The notes under the pieces: generated by a model
The model's input: the letters and a program-made list of their open reading frames with translations, nothing else
Database searches by the model: none
Told to the model about the DNA's origin: nothing
Made by a program: the position numbers and the translations under genes
IMG/VR virus record: IMGVR_UViG_3300013131_001940
Location: 1-43,151 of that record
Length of the DNA stretch: 43,151 nucleotides
Strand: one strand, 5' to 3'
Source of the DNA: a virus
Part shown: one piece after another, positions 21,600 to 29,794 of the stretch
How positions within the stretch are numbered: position 1 is the first letter of the stretch
Layout of the letters: the number at the start of each line of letters is the position of its first letter

Positions 21600-22121
21600 T
21601 TATTTATTTTTTTTAGCACGGCCTGCTTTCATGTTAGCTAACCAGTGCGCCATGCGAGCTTTTTCACCTGAGCTGTTTTTAGCAGTTTTTCTTAGGCTAC
21701 TCACACTGGCTTTGGTGTTAACACCACTGCGTTTAGCCAGTCCTTTGCGCCCGGGCTTTTTACCATCAGCAAAGTTTTCATCGGTTTTGAATTCATCACC
21801 TTGCAGTTTTACCCCTACGATATCCTGCACCAGTTTCCATGCGAGACCCTTTTTGCCACGTTCTAACAGTTCTTTGAATTGTTCTTCGGCTTTAGGATCA
21901 GCTATCTGGAAAAATTTAGCCAACTCCATCATGCCTATGTTACCGGGATAAGATGCTTCGTGCTTGATGCTTTCTCCGCCACCACCATCACCGCCTGATG
22001 AACCACCATCTCCACTATAACCTGCATAATAGCCATAGCCGCCATAAGGTCCTGGACCGTAGGCAGCCCAACGTGGTCTGCGTCGACGTTTTCTTTCAAC
22101 AACAAATTCATGAGCTTTCAT
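21600..22121 (-). CDS. Conserved late protein with Gly/Tyr-rich segment
   Basis: A 173-aa protein. A basic N-terminus (RKRRRRPRW) and a Gly/Tyr/Ser-rich stretch (residues 20-50) lead to a helical domain (IGMMELAKFFQIADPKAEEQ). The C-terminus is basic and contains GVNTKASVSSLRKTAKNSSG and MAHWLANMKAGRA, phrases I recall from late proteins of aquatic myoviruses. ATGA overlap with the 23-codon gene. The role is unknown; its charge would suit DNA or scaffold contact. Confidence 0.75.
   Translation of the reverse strand: MKAHEFVVERKRRRRPRWAAYGPGPYGGYGYYAGYSGDGGSSGGDGGGGESIKHEASYPGNIGMMELAKFFQIADPKAEEQFKELLERGKKGLAWKLVQDIVGVKLQGDEFKTDENFADGKKPGRKGLAKRSGVNTKASVSSLRKTAKNSSGEKARMAHWLANMKAGRAKKNK
21601..21608 (-). 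promoter_or_regulatory. Late-type box AATAAATA, 5 nt before ATG
   Basis: It matches NATAAATA and lies over the stop codon of the upstream gene. T4 geometry puts +1 on the A of the ATG at 21595, which lacks a ribosome binding site. AT-rich coincidence is possible. Confidence 0.4.
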
Positions 22122-22189
22122 ACAGGTGAATATGGATTGCGTGGATGATCTGTACCGTCATCTTCTGGGTATACTGGATAGAGGTTCAT
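22118..22189 (-). CDS. 23-codon microgene
   Basis: A 23-aa open frame: MNLYPVYPEDDGTDHPRN, then PYSPV. Its ATG overlaps the upstream stop as GTATGA and its own stop overlaps the next ATG as GTATGA, so it fills the gap exactly. The peptide is acidic and rich in Pro and Tyr. The double overlap, shared by the neighbouring junctions, is the reason for calling it. Confidence 0.5.
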   Translation of the reverse strand: MNLYPVYPEDDGTDHPRNPYSPV

Positions 22190-22386
22190 ACAGGACGTTC
22201 TCCGGTGAGATAAGGCAAGCTGAACCACAATTGGAACCATTCTGGGGTACCTGGCTTTATGTTATGTTTTTTCATAAGCTCACCTTTTTCATTGCCAGTG
22301 ATTGAGATATTGCTGCCACCGTAGGGCTGATATCCTCGAAATTCTTTGATACCGGCCAGCTGTTTAATTTGATCTAATTCAGACAT
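22186..22386 (-). CDS. Small conserved late protein
   Basis: A 66-aa protein with LDQIKQLAGIKEF at the start and GTPEWFQLWFSLPYLTGERP at the end, phrases I recall in small proteins of aquatic phages. It overlaps the 57-aa gene upstream by 13 nt and the microgene by ATGA. Function unknown, probably virion-associated given the operon. Confidence 0.72.
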   Translation of the reverse strand: MSELDQIKQLAGIKEFRGYQPYGGSNISITGNEKGELMKKHNIKPGTPEWFQLWFSLPYLTGERPV

Positions 22387-22547
22387 TGTGATTCCGCCAC
22401 ACCTTGATCATAGGGCTTCTTATGTTTAACATCGCCTTGTTTTTCAGCTCGCTTCTTATCTTTGTGTTGGCCAGCACCTGCAGTCTTTTGATTTTTAGCG
22501 ACAAAGTTTCTAGGTTTACTTGCTGGTATAAATTCTTTTGCTTTCAT
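22374..22547 (-). CDS. 57-aa basic late protein
   Basis: A short gene, ATGA-coupled to the nucleotidyltransferase gene upstream. It encodes MKAKEFIPASKPRNFVAKNQ, then KTAGAGQHKDKKRAEKQ and a Lys/His-rich tail. The central phrase is, from memory, a recurrent one in aquatic phage genomes. Highly basic (over a quarter Lys, Arg and His), so nucleic-acid contact is likely. No folded domain visible. Confidence 0.72.
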   Translation of the reverse strand: MKAKEFIPASKPRNFVAKNQKTAGAGQHKDKKRAEKQGDVKHKKPYDQGVAESQCLN

Positions 22548-23827
22548 ACAGTGATACCTCTTGAACGGATTCCGCCTTTGCGTTTGATTCTACTGAGTTC
22601 ATCTAAAGCATGGCGTATCTGTTCCATGTTCATTCTTAGTTCTTCAAACTGGCGAGCCATTATTTGCCATTCATTAGGGCTGGCGCCATCAGCACGAGCA
22701 GCAAGATCTTTTAACTGTCCGGCTGCTCGCAGCATACGATACTTTAATTTAGCAGGATTGGCTTTGTCATGACCGTATATCATTGGATCCATTGGATCAG
22801 CCGGATCTAATTCGATAGGAGCCTCTTTGATTGGTTTTTTATAAAGTTGATATGTTTTCAAGAATTCTTTTTCCTTGGTGCTTAAAGGCCGATTTGTTTT
22901 TACCTTAGCTACAATATATTTGTAGTAAGATTCATCATCAGTGGCTAACTCATTAACATCCACAGTTTCTTCTTTCTTTTTTGGATAGCCATGTCGAATA
23001 TCTAATGAATATCCCTGAAGTCCTTGTTTGTTTAGTATATTAGTAATGAACTGCTCTGCCTCTCGAGCATTAGAAAATTTATCACCGAGATTGTATTTTC
23101 TAACCTCACCGTCAATCATCACATATGCAATGGTAATTGGTTTCGCAGGTTCTTCCGCTGCCTGAGCAGGTGTGGCTAATAGGTTACCCGCGGCTAATGC
23201 AGCCCCGGCCATTTTACTTTTCCAACCTTCTTCTATATCTTCGTTGATTCCCATACCTTTACGTACCGCTGCAAACAAAGGTTTGGCAAGTTCTCCTGCA
23301 CCTGTGGCTTCTTGAAATGCCTCAAAGTCATTGTTAGCGGCAGCAGCCCGAGCACCACTGGCACTGACTCCTGCTACTCCCTCAGCTCCGTCTTCACGTT
23401 CGCCACTGCTTACAAAGTCTAGGACTTCGAACTTGTAGTAACCGTGTGCCTTACCTTCCACACCATTATACTGTGTGAGAAGACTTTTCATATCTTCTAA
23501 TCTATCACTGCCTGCCACAAAGGTAGCACTGTTATATCCCTGCTCATGTAGGTATGAAGCCACCTTGCCTATGGTGTTAATGCCAGCATTATCAACCACA
23601 TCACCGGCGTATTCAGGAAACATTTCTTTGATAAATTTGATTTTAGTGGCATAGTCTAGAGGATTTTTCTTTTTATCCTGTGTTTGGCTTACGAAAATCC
23701 GCATGTCACCACCTTGCTGCTTCATGGTATCCAGCACCTGTTTGTGTCCAACGGTAGGAGGATTCATCCTGCCGAAACAGAATGTCACATGTTTTGCACC
23801 AGCTTCAAATAATTCTAACAGCAGCAT
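22544..23827 (-). CDS. Nucleotidyltransferase-like protein with C-terminal extension
   Basis: A 427-aa modular protein. Residues 12-165 form a cytidylyltransferase/NMNAT-like Rossmann domain: FCFGRMNPPTVGHKQ with the T-x-G-H form of the HxGH motif, FVAGSDR at 103-109, and VSASGAR in place of the ISST-x-R loop. Residues 205-224 (KMAGAALAAGNLLATPAQAA) look like an internal signal-peptide or membrane segment, followed by a small alpha/beta domain and a helical C-terminus. It is in the late structural operon, with TAATG coupling upstream. Substrate unknown. Confidence 0.72.
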   Translation of the reverse strand: MLLLELFEAGAKHVTFCFGRMNPPTVGHKQVLDTMKQQGGDMRIFVSQTQDKKKNPLDYATKIKFIKEMFPEYAGDVVDNAGINTIGKVASYLHEQGYNSATFVAGSDRLEDMKSLLTQYNGVEGKAHGYYKFEVLDFVSSGEREDGAEGVAGVSASGARAAAANNDFEAFQEATGAGELAKPLFAAVRKGMGINEDIEEGWKSKMAGAALAAGNLLATPAQAAEEPAKPITIAYVMIDGEVRKYNLGDKFSNAREAEQFITNILNKQGLQGYSLDIRHGYPKKKEETVDVNELATDDESYYKYIVAKVKTNRPLSTKEKEFLKTYQLYKKPIKEAPIELDPADPMDPMIYGHDKANPAKLKYRMLRAAGQLKDLAARADGASPNEWQIMARQFEELRMNMEQIRHALDELSRIKRKGGIRSRGITV

Positions 23828-24162
23828 TAGTCGTAGTCGCCTTTTTCGAGATATTTTTCCTGCTCATCAGCAATGCGTTTTGCTAGGTCTATGAGTTTTT
23901 CTTTGGGAAACTTTTTTTCTCTATCATCGATGTCGTATTTTTCGCAGTAATGATCCAAACAGGTTTCGATAGGTCGTATATAAACTTTGAATACTCGTGG
24001 ATTACCTTGATGTTCTTTGTGTCTTTTGACAGCGGGAAAGAAATATTGGTTCAACATAGCATCGTCGTTGTCCATGAAGAACTTGAGATCGTCTAGCCAA
24101 TCTATATCCTGTTTGTCATCTTTAGGTGCACCGATAGCACTCCACATTTCTCTTAACAGCAT
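23827..24162 (-). CDS. Conserved late hypothetical protein
   Basis: A 111-aa acidic helical protein (DDKQDIDWLDDLKFFMDNDD). TAATG overlaps join it to the genes on both sides. The middle phrase RVFKVYIRPIETCLDHYCEKY is conserved, from memory, in related phages. No signal or enzymatic motif. It probably acts with its structural neighbours. Confidence 0.7.
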   Translation of the reverse strand: MLLREMWSAIGAPKDDKQDIDWLDDLKFFMDNDDAMLNQYFFPAVKRHKEHQGNPRVFKVYIRPIETCLDHYCEKYDIDDREKKFPKEKLIDLAKRIADEQEKYLEKGDYD

Positions 24163-25496
24163 TACCAGCTCCTACAAGACCAATAACGTGCTTTCCAACG
24201 TGGACCTGGATTTTTGCAGTTATGACGAGCACGGAATGATTTTCTACGTGCTGGATTAGATTTTTTGATGCGCATTTTTTTATCGCCAAAGTTGACTTTG
24301 ACGATGTTGCCGTTGGGTTTGCGTACATACACTTTGGATTTCTTTACGTCGCCTGCCATTTTCTTGCCCAGCGGGACTTCACGTCCTTGGTATTTGGCTT
24401 CATCTACATCACCTTCCGCTACTCCTTCTTCATACTTGTTGGACTTCATATAATCACGTGCTGTATCGATGTAGTCTACTGCAAGAGTGATTTTCTTCTG
24501 TACCCACTCTGGAAGATTTTCGTTGGCATCTAGTATGGCATATAATTCTTCCGCGGCACTGTTAATGGTGCGTAATTGATCTTTGGCCATGTCGCCTTCA
24601 CGATCATACTCACCGTAGTTCACAGGTGCGTCGGGATTCTCTGGTCCGTGATCTTCTTTTTGTGGTTTATTTTTTTCTGCTTTACTGTATCGATCTTTTA
24701 ATCTACCTAATTCTTCTTGACTTGCACCTTTACGTCCTGCTTCCGCAGCACGTTTCATGTATTCTTCACCGTGTTTTTTAACACCTGTGTAATATTGAAG
24801 TCCGCTTTCTTCTATTTCATCTTCTTTCACACAGTTAGGGACTTGCTTGCCGCCTTTGTTTTTCATCCCAATTTGTTTGTATCCTATCCAGCAAGGTCCT
24901 TTACCTTCTTCTAGACTCTCTTCCAATTCACCATCTAAAAATATAAAGCCTTGATCTTGTAGGTAATTCAGTGCAGTTTCGTCTAAATCTACAATAATGC
25001 CATCTTCAGCGAATCCTATTATTTCTGTACCTATTTCAAAATCTTCTGAAAGACTAATTCCAAAATCGTCGCCAACTTCGAAAGCAGATTCTTTTCCTGA
25101 AAAACCTTTGGCTGCACCCTTAACAGCACCCTTAACTCCGCCGACGATTTTACGACCTACCTGTGCCATGAAAGGCTCGTCTTCTTTTTCTCGATCAGAT
25201 TTGAGCTTCGCGATTCTATCATCGCTTTGTTTATCAATGCTCTTTTTCATATGACCCGCAGCATCTGCACGAATCTTGTCAAAATCAATTCCAGCTTCAG
25301 TCATGCCTTTTGATTTAGCTTCTCGTTCTAGATCTGCTCTACGCTGATCGATAGCGGCTGAAATTTCCGGATCTTTGCTAGCAACAGGATCTGCTTCCAG
25401 ATCATCAAGTGCTTTTTGTTTTGCTGCTAAATCTGCTGGGTCTTTAAGTGCTGTTTCGCTAACAATAGCGTCTAATTTAGATAAAAGGTCTCTCAT
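24162..25496 (-). CDS. Modular late virion-associated protein
   Basis: A 444-aa protein built of short conserved blocks. It has a helical charged N-terminus, a Gly/Ala/Lys segment (VGGVKGAVKGAAKG), and an acidic domain with DDGF-like repeats. PCWIGYKQIGMKNKGGKQVP comes next, then the helix NLPEWVQKKITLAVDYIDTA. The basic tail carries KSNPARRKSFRARHNC and ends ARYWSCRSW. The blocks recur separately in proteins of other aquatic phages, from memory. A late promoter GATAAATA lies 24 nt upstream. A capsid or internal head role is plausible. Confidence 0.7.
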   Translation of the reverse strand: MRDLLSKLDAIVSETALKDPADLAAKQKALDDLEADPVASKDPEISAAIDQRRADLEREAKSKGMTEAGIDFDKIRADAAGHMKKSIDKQSDDRIAKLKSDREKEDEPFMAQVGRKIVGGVKGAVKGAAKGFSGKESAFEVGDDFGISLSEDFEIGTEIIGFAEDGIIVDLDETALNYLQDQGFIFLDGELEESLEEGKGPCWIGYKQIGMKNKGGKQVPNCVKEDEIEESGLQYYTGVKKHGEEYMKRAAEAGRKGASQEELGRLKDRYSKAEKNKPQKEDHGPENPDAPVNYGEYDREGDMAKDQLRTINSAAEELYAILDANENLPEWVQKKITLAVDYIDTARDYMKSNKYEEGVAEGDVDEAKYQGREVPLGKKMAGDVKKSKVYVRKPNGNIVKVNFGDKKMRIKKSNPARRKSFRARHNCKNPGPRWKARYWSCRSW

Positions 25497-25520
25497 AGTA
25501 TGTTCCGTAAGGTCATACTA

Positions 25521-25528
25521 TATTTATC
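25521..25528 (-). promoter_or_regulatory. Late promoter GATAAATA
   Basis: The octamer stands 24 nt before the ATG at 25496, in a short intergenic gap. It matches the late motif and heads the chain of linked late genes running to 21335. Confidence 0.65.
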
Positions 25529-25540
25529 GAAACTCTATCT

Positions 25541-25906
25541 CTAATAACTATAACGGATTTCTGTGATCGTGCCTTCTTCAAGCTGGTAAGCAGCACGGAT
25601 ATACACGAATTTGCCTGTGAATGTACACGCAGCGTTATTTGTTAGGGGGGTACTATCAATAGCGGTCAATGTTACATCAGCACTATCATAGACTATATCA
25701 AACCAATCCGCATCACCAGGATACAGTTCTAGGGTAGCCTGTATCTTTACAGATCCTTTGAAATTATTAAATTCGAACACCGCGGTATGCAAACCGTTGT
25801 TGTTTTTATAATAGCCCGCAGCAGGACTTTTTGCAGAATATTGATAATTAGGATACTGGCTGTCATCAGCAGCATTAGATAGCAGCACACGAGTTTGGTT
25901 GGACAT
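25541..25906 (-). CDS. Probable beta-sandwich structural protein
   Basis: A 121-aa protein with a regular beta-strand pattern (HTAVFEFNNFKGSVKIQATL, then DWFDIVYDSADVTL). It resembles small structural proteins of cyanophage-like myoviruses. No ribosome binding site precedes the ATG. GATAAATA (25911-25918), overlapping the upstream stop, ends 4 nt before it, so a leaderless late mRNA is predicted. Confidence 0.7.
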   Translation of the reverse strand: MSNQTRVLLSNAADDSQYPNYQYSAKSPAAGYYKNNNGLHTAVFEFNNFKGSVKIQATLELYPGDADWFDIVYDSADVTLTAIDSTPLTNNAACTFTGKFVYIRAAYQLEEGTITEIRYSY

Positions 25907-25909
25907 ACG

Positions 25910-26590
25910 TTATTTATCGGAGATCACAAAGTTGTAGATCTTGCCCACTACATCAGCATTACGCAGCTTCATCATTAACAGGGTCTGATCATCTTCTACC
26001 AACACATATCTGCGATCCCAGTTCCAATCGGTGGCTAAAAACCATTTTTCCACAGCAGGTGTGCAGGTCACATGTGGTATCTGTGTTTTTAACCAGTCGA
26101 TGTAGCGTTTTTTGCCTGGACGATCGTTGGCCATTTTATGTGGTAATAGATATACCCTGTAGTTGAATCTATCTTTGGGAAGTTTTTTTACAGTAATAGA
26201 GTTTTTATTTTCGTTCAGTATGTCTACAGAATCTGTTGAAGGCTCGAAACAGTGTTTTACCTGAGATCCAAATTTAATAATTGCACCGTTATAAAAATCT
26301 ACATCATTGGTGTACAGATCAATAGTGTTACGTTCTATTCTTGTGGCATATTGTGTCTTATCATAAACTTCTAAAAACTCACATAGGACTAGAATTTCCT
26401 TACGATTATTCCAATATTCTAGTTTGTATCGATATCGGTCAATTTCAGGTTCAGGACCTTTACAGAAATCTTTGATTGCATCAATGGTATGCAATCTCAG
26501 CATTGTGCAACCTCTGAGATTTACAGTAACCTTGTACAGCCATTTGCCGTAGAATTTATGATTGGTGTATTTGATTTTCTGGTTCTGCAT
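25910..26590 (-). CDS. Conserved phage hypothetical protein
   Basis: A 226-aa protein beginning MQNQKIKYTNHKFYGKWLYK and overlapping the ClpA-like gene by 35 nt. Aromatic and basic residues are frequent (DRYRYKLEYWNNRKEI, TDWNWDRRYVLV). No motif known to me. Its link to the ClpA-like gene suggests an adaptor or substrate, but this is inference only. Confidence 0.7.
   Translation of the reverse strand: MQNQKIKYTNHKFYGKWLYKVTVNLRGCTMLRLHTIDAIKDFCKGPEPEIDRYRYKLEYWNNRKEILVLCEFLEVYDKTQYATRIERNTIDLYTNDVDFYNGAIIKFGSQVKHCFEPSTDSVDILNENKNSITVKKLPKDRFNYRVYLLPHKMANDRPGKKRYIDWLKTQIPHVTCTPAVEKWFLATDWNWDRRYVLVEDDQTLLMMKLRNADVVGKIYNFVISDK
25911..25918 (-). promoter_or_regulatory. Late promoter GATAAATA, 4 nt before ATG
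   Basis: It overlaps the Asp-Lys-stop codons of the upstream gene. T4 geometry puts +1 inside the ATG at 25906. Either a leaderless promoter or chance. Confidence 0.45.
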
Positions 26591-28910
26591 TTTTTCCAGC
26601 CTTTTCTAGACTCTGTTGTAATTTCAGCAATTTGCGTTCAGCTTTGGTCAACGGTTTAGGCAATTCAGTTACAACAAAATCTAGTTTATCGTCTACGATA
26701 TCTACAGTAACACGACCACCATTAACTAGATCCCCAAACAGCACTCTGCGACTTAGGGGTGATTTAACTTCATTGTCTATCAATCTTGCCAACGGTCTAG
26801 CACCCATCTTGGAATCATAGCCACGCTCTGCTAGATATTTTGCTGCCTTGGCGGTCAACACTATCTCTATGCCTTTGTCTTTGAGTTGTGAATTGAGATC
26901 TCCCACAAACTTCTTAACAATCTGTTCAACCACTTTGTGGTCTAGCTTACTAAATTTGATAACAGCATCTAGTCGATTGCGGAATTCAGGCGCAAAGTAT
27001 TTCTTTATGGCTTTGTCATCTTCGTCGTCACGCTCTAGTGTGCCAAAACCTATGGAGTTACGTTCGTTGTCTGCGGCCCCTAGGTTACTGGTCATAATTA
27101 GGATGCAGTTGCGGCCATCTGCTTGTTTACCATTTGAACCTGTGATAAATCCATTGTCCATGAATGCCAACAATATGTTCATGACATCCGGGTGTGCTTT
27201 TTCTACTTCATCTAATAATAGAATGCTGTTAGCATGCTCTTGCAGTTTGGTAATCAGCTGTCCCGCATTATCTTCATAGCCCACGTATCCCGGAGGAGCT
27301 CCGATCAACCGTGCCACAGAATGTTTCTCTTGATATTCACCCATATCAAATCGAATCAACTGCATGCCCATCTTGTCTGCTAGTTGTTTGGCAGTTTCTG
27401 TTTTACCTGTGCCTGTTGGACCCGAGAATAAAAAACTACCAATGGGTTTGTTAGGAGCTTTCATGCCTGCCTGACTAACAAAGATTTTATCCAGCAGTGT
27501 TTCTACCGCACGATCCTGTCCATAGACCACACTCTTCATCTGAGAATCTAAATCACTGAGATTCTTTGATTCTCTTTGCGCCACGGTTTCCAAAGGCATG
27601 TTAATCATTTTACTCAACTCGTAAGTGACCTGTTCAATGTCTACAATCTGTGGCACACCTTCCATACCATCATCATCTTTTAGTTTATATCTGGCGCTGG
27701 CACAATCTATAATGTCAATAGCTTTATCTGGCAGTTTTTTATCTGCCATGTATTTGACACTGAGTTTAACTGCCTGTTCTATAGCAGCATCTGATATTTT
27801 TACATTGTGATGACTTTCGTAGTATTTTTTAAGTCCTTTTAGAATCTTTACAGACATTTCTTCAGAAGGTTCTTCGATAGTCACACGTTGGAATCTACGC
27901 ATCAGAGCACGATCACTTTCAAAGTGTTTGCGATATTCTTCCCAGGTTGTAGATGCTATGAGCTTGATCACACCCCTGGTCAGTATGGGTTTCAGCATGT
28001 TGCTCATGTCGTTGGAACTTTGATTAGCTGCTCCTGCTCCCTGCATCATGTGTGCTTCATCTACGAACAGAATAATCTTGCCTTTCTTTTCCAACGCTGC
28101 TAACACTGCCTTGACACGTTCTTCAAAATCACCTCTATACTTAGACCCTGCCAACATGGCGGAAATATCCAAGGTATAGACCTGATGATCCTGTATGAAT
28201 CTAGGAACCTTCTTTTCATGTATCTTGCGAGCAAGTCCTTCGGCGATGGCAGTTTTACCTACTCCAGGATCTCCGACCATCAACACATTGGCTTTGTTTC
28301 TACGAGCTAATACCAACTGTATTTTTTCAATTTCTTCATCGCGGCCGATCACTGGATCAAGTTTGCGTTGTTTGGCTTTGAGGCTGAGGTTGGTACAGAA
28401 TTGATTGAGAATCCTATCGATCTGATTGCTTGATACCTGTTTGATCTCTCCTTCGACATCCACAGACTCTGAATGCACAACATTTTCTTGGAAAAATTTC
28501 ACAAACTTTTCTTTAGTGACGCCACCTTTTTGCAAGAAGTAAAAACCAAAACTGTTCTTTTCACTGAGCACACTGATGATCACATCAGCTACTTCCATGC
28601 GCTGGCGTCCACTAAACAACACCTGAGTAAAACAGCGATTCAGCACACGCTCTACTGAATTAGTTTTTTTAGGTTTATAGTTTTTTTCTGCGGTCTTAAT
28701 GTCGTTGAGATTGTTTTTTAGATAATGATCGAGATTGGTTTTAACAAAGGCAGCGTCTGCTCCAAAACTTTCTAACAGAGTGTAGGTTTCTTGATCACTG
28801 ATCATAGCATATACAATATGTTCTATGGTAATGTACTCGTGTCCAAGACCTTTAGCCAAATTGATAGAGTTTTCAAAAATGTCTTGTAGGTGTTTGCTGG
28901 GTTCTATCAC
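26556..28910 (-). CDS. clpA: ClpA/ClpC-type AAA+ unfoldase
   Basis: A 784-aa Clp/Hsp100 protein with a Clp-N domain (1-150) and two AAA+ modules. Module 1 has Walker A GDPGVGKT (213-220) and Walker B ILFVDEA near 280-286. Module 2 has GPTGTGKT (497-504), ILLLDEVEK (563-571) and the pore loop GYVG (541-544). IGF at 620-622 is the loop by which ClpA/ClpX dock onto ClpP. No ClpP gene is in the window, so the host peptidase is the likely partner. It follows dnaJ with 3 nt between them. Confidence 0.93.
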   Translation of the reverse strand: MIEPSKHLQDIFENSINLAKGLGHEYITIEHIVYAMISDQETYTLLESFGADAAFVKTNLDHYLKNNLNDIKTAEKNYKPKKTNSVERVLNRCFTQVLFSGRQRMEVADVIISVLSEKNSFGFYFLQKGGVTKEKFVKFFQENVVHSESVDVEGEIKQVSSNQIDRILNQFCTNLSLKAKQRKLDPVIGRDEEIEKIQLVLARRNKANVLMVGDPGVGKTAIAEGLARKIHEKKVPRFIQDHQVYTLDISAMLAGSKYRGDFEERVKAVLAALEKKGKIILFVDEAHMMQGAGAANQSSNDMSNMLKPILTRGVIKLIASTTWEEYRKHFESDRALMRRFQRVTIEEPSEEMSVKILKGLKKYYESHHNVKISDAAIEQAVKLSVKYMADKKLPDKAIDIIDCASARYKLKDDDGMEGVPQIVDIEQVTYELSKMINMPLETVAQRESKNLSDLDSQMKSVVYGQDRAVETLLDKIFVSQAGMKAPNKPIGSFLFSGPTGTGKTETAKQLADKMGMQLIRFDMGEYQEKHSVARLIGAPPGYVGYEDNAGQLITKLQEHANSILLLDEVEKAHPDVMNILLAFMDNGFITGSNGKQADGRNCILIMTSNLGAADNERNSIGFGTLERDDEDDKAIKKYFAPEFRNRLDAVIKFSKLDHKVVEQIVKKFVGDLNSQLKDKGIEIVLTAKAAKYLAERGYDSKMGARPLARLIDNEVKSPLSRRVLFGDLVNGGRVTVDIVDDKLDFVVTELPKPLTKAERKLLKLQQSLEKAGKNAEPENQIHQS

Positions 28911-28913
28911 TGT

Positions 28914-29759
28914 TTATATTCCCTGTTGTTGTAAATGTTTAATCTGTGCTCGTTGATTTTCGCTGAGATTCTGTGGCACATGCACTTTTAGTCTAACCAA
29001 AAGGTTTCCTCGCTGTCTATTTCTCATGTTAGGCAGGCCCTCGCCCCTGCAGCTTAATACAGTATCGGGCTGTGTGCCTGCTGGCACAGTAATGCTGAGT
29101 GTTTTATTATCTAAGGTCTGTATGGTTACGTCTGTGCCAAGGATAGCATCCCATACAGAAATCTGCTGTTCTAAGATCAATGATGTGCGCTCTCGTTGAA
29201 AACGAACATGCTCTTTGACCAGTATATTCACTATGAGATCGCCCGGTCTTAGCCCCTGTATGGAATTATCTCCCATGCCTTCGTAGCGTATCTGTTGACC
29301 ATGTTCTATTCCTGCTGGAATGGAAATGTTGATCATTTTGTTTTTACCGCCAGGTATGGTTATTTCTGCATTAAGTTCTTTACCCTGTAAGACATCTTCT
29401 AGAGAAATCTCTATGGTGATGTTTAGGGTTTTATTTTTTCTTAAAGGTTCTCGGCCAAATCCGCCTCCGAAGCTAAAGTTTCCAAACAGATCATTTAGAT
29501 TACCTGTTCCAAAATGGAACTCGAATGGATTCTGTTGACCTTGATGGTGAAAGCCCTGTTGATTGGGATCTATACCAGCATCAATCATTCTGCGTTTGTC
29601 CGGATCACTTAGAGCTTCGTAGGCCGTAGAAATTTCTTTGAACTTGGCTTGATCGCCACCGCGATCGGGGTGATGCTTCATAGCCATTGATCTATAGGCT
29701 TTTTTGATTTCGGCGTCTGTGGCGCCTCTTTTTAATCCTAGGGTAGCGTAATAATCCAT
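28914..29759 (-). CDS. DnaJ/CbpA-like cochaperone
   Basis: A 281-aa class II J-protein. The J domain (residues 1-65) has the HPD triad in MKHHPDRGGD, followed by a Gly/Phe-rich linker and two C-terminal substrate domains (ISIPAGIEHGQQIRYEGMG, CRGEGLPNMRNRQRGNL). There is no zinc-finger module, as in CbpA. It should stimulate host DnaK. The ATG at 29759 is chosen over a TTG at 29774. There is no ribosome binding site and a sigma70 promoter ends 6 nt before the ATG. Confidence 0.9.
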   Translation of the reverse strand: MDYYATLGLKRGATDAEIKKAYRSMAMKHHPDRGGDQAKFKEISTAYEALSDPDKRRMIDAGIDPNQQGFHHQGQQNPFEFHFGTGNLNDLFGNFSFGGGFGREPLRKNKTLNITIEISLEDVLQGKELNAEITIPGGKNKMINISIPAGIEHGQQIRYEGMGDNSIQGLRPGDLIVNILVKEHVRFQRERTSLILEQQISVWDAILGTDVTIQTLDNKTLSITVPAGTQPDTVLSCRGEGLPNMRNRQRGNLLVRLKVHVPQNLSENQRAQIKHLQQQGI

Positions 29760-29765
29760 GTTATC

Positions 29766-29794
29766 AGTATACAATAAAAATAGGACTACGTCAA
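29766..29794 (-). promoter_or_regulatory. Sigma70-like promoter before dnaJ
   Basis: TTGACG (29794-29789), a 17-nt spacer and TATACT (29771-29766) match the consensus at 10 of 12 positions. The -35 box lies in the loop of the terminator hairpin. The predicted +1 is exactly the A of the dnaJ ATG. Confidence 0.72.

Noticed and set aside
26848-27279. 143-codon plus-strand frame within the ClpA-like gene
   Set aside because: It is antisense to conserved AAA+ motifs, so the minus-strand gene explains its openness.
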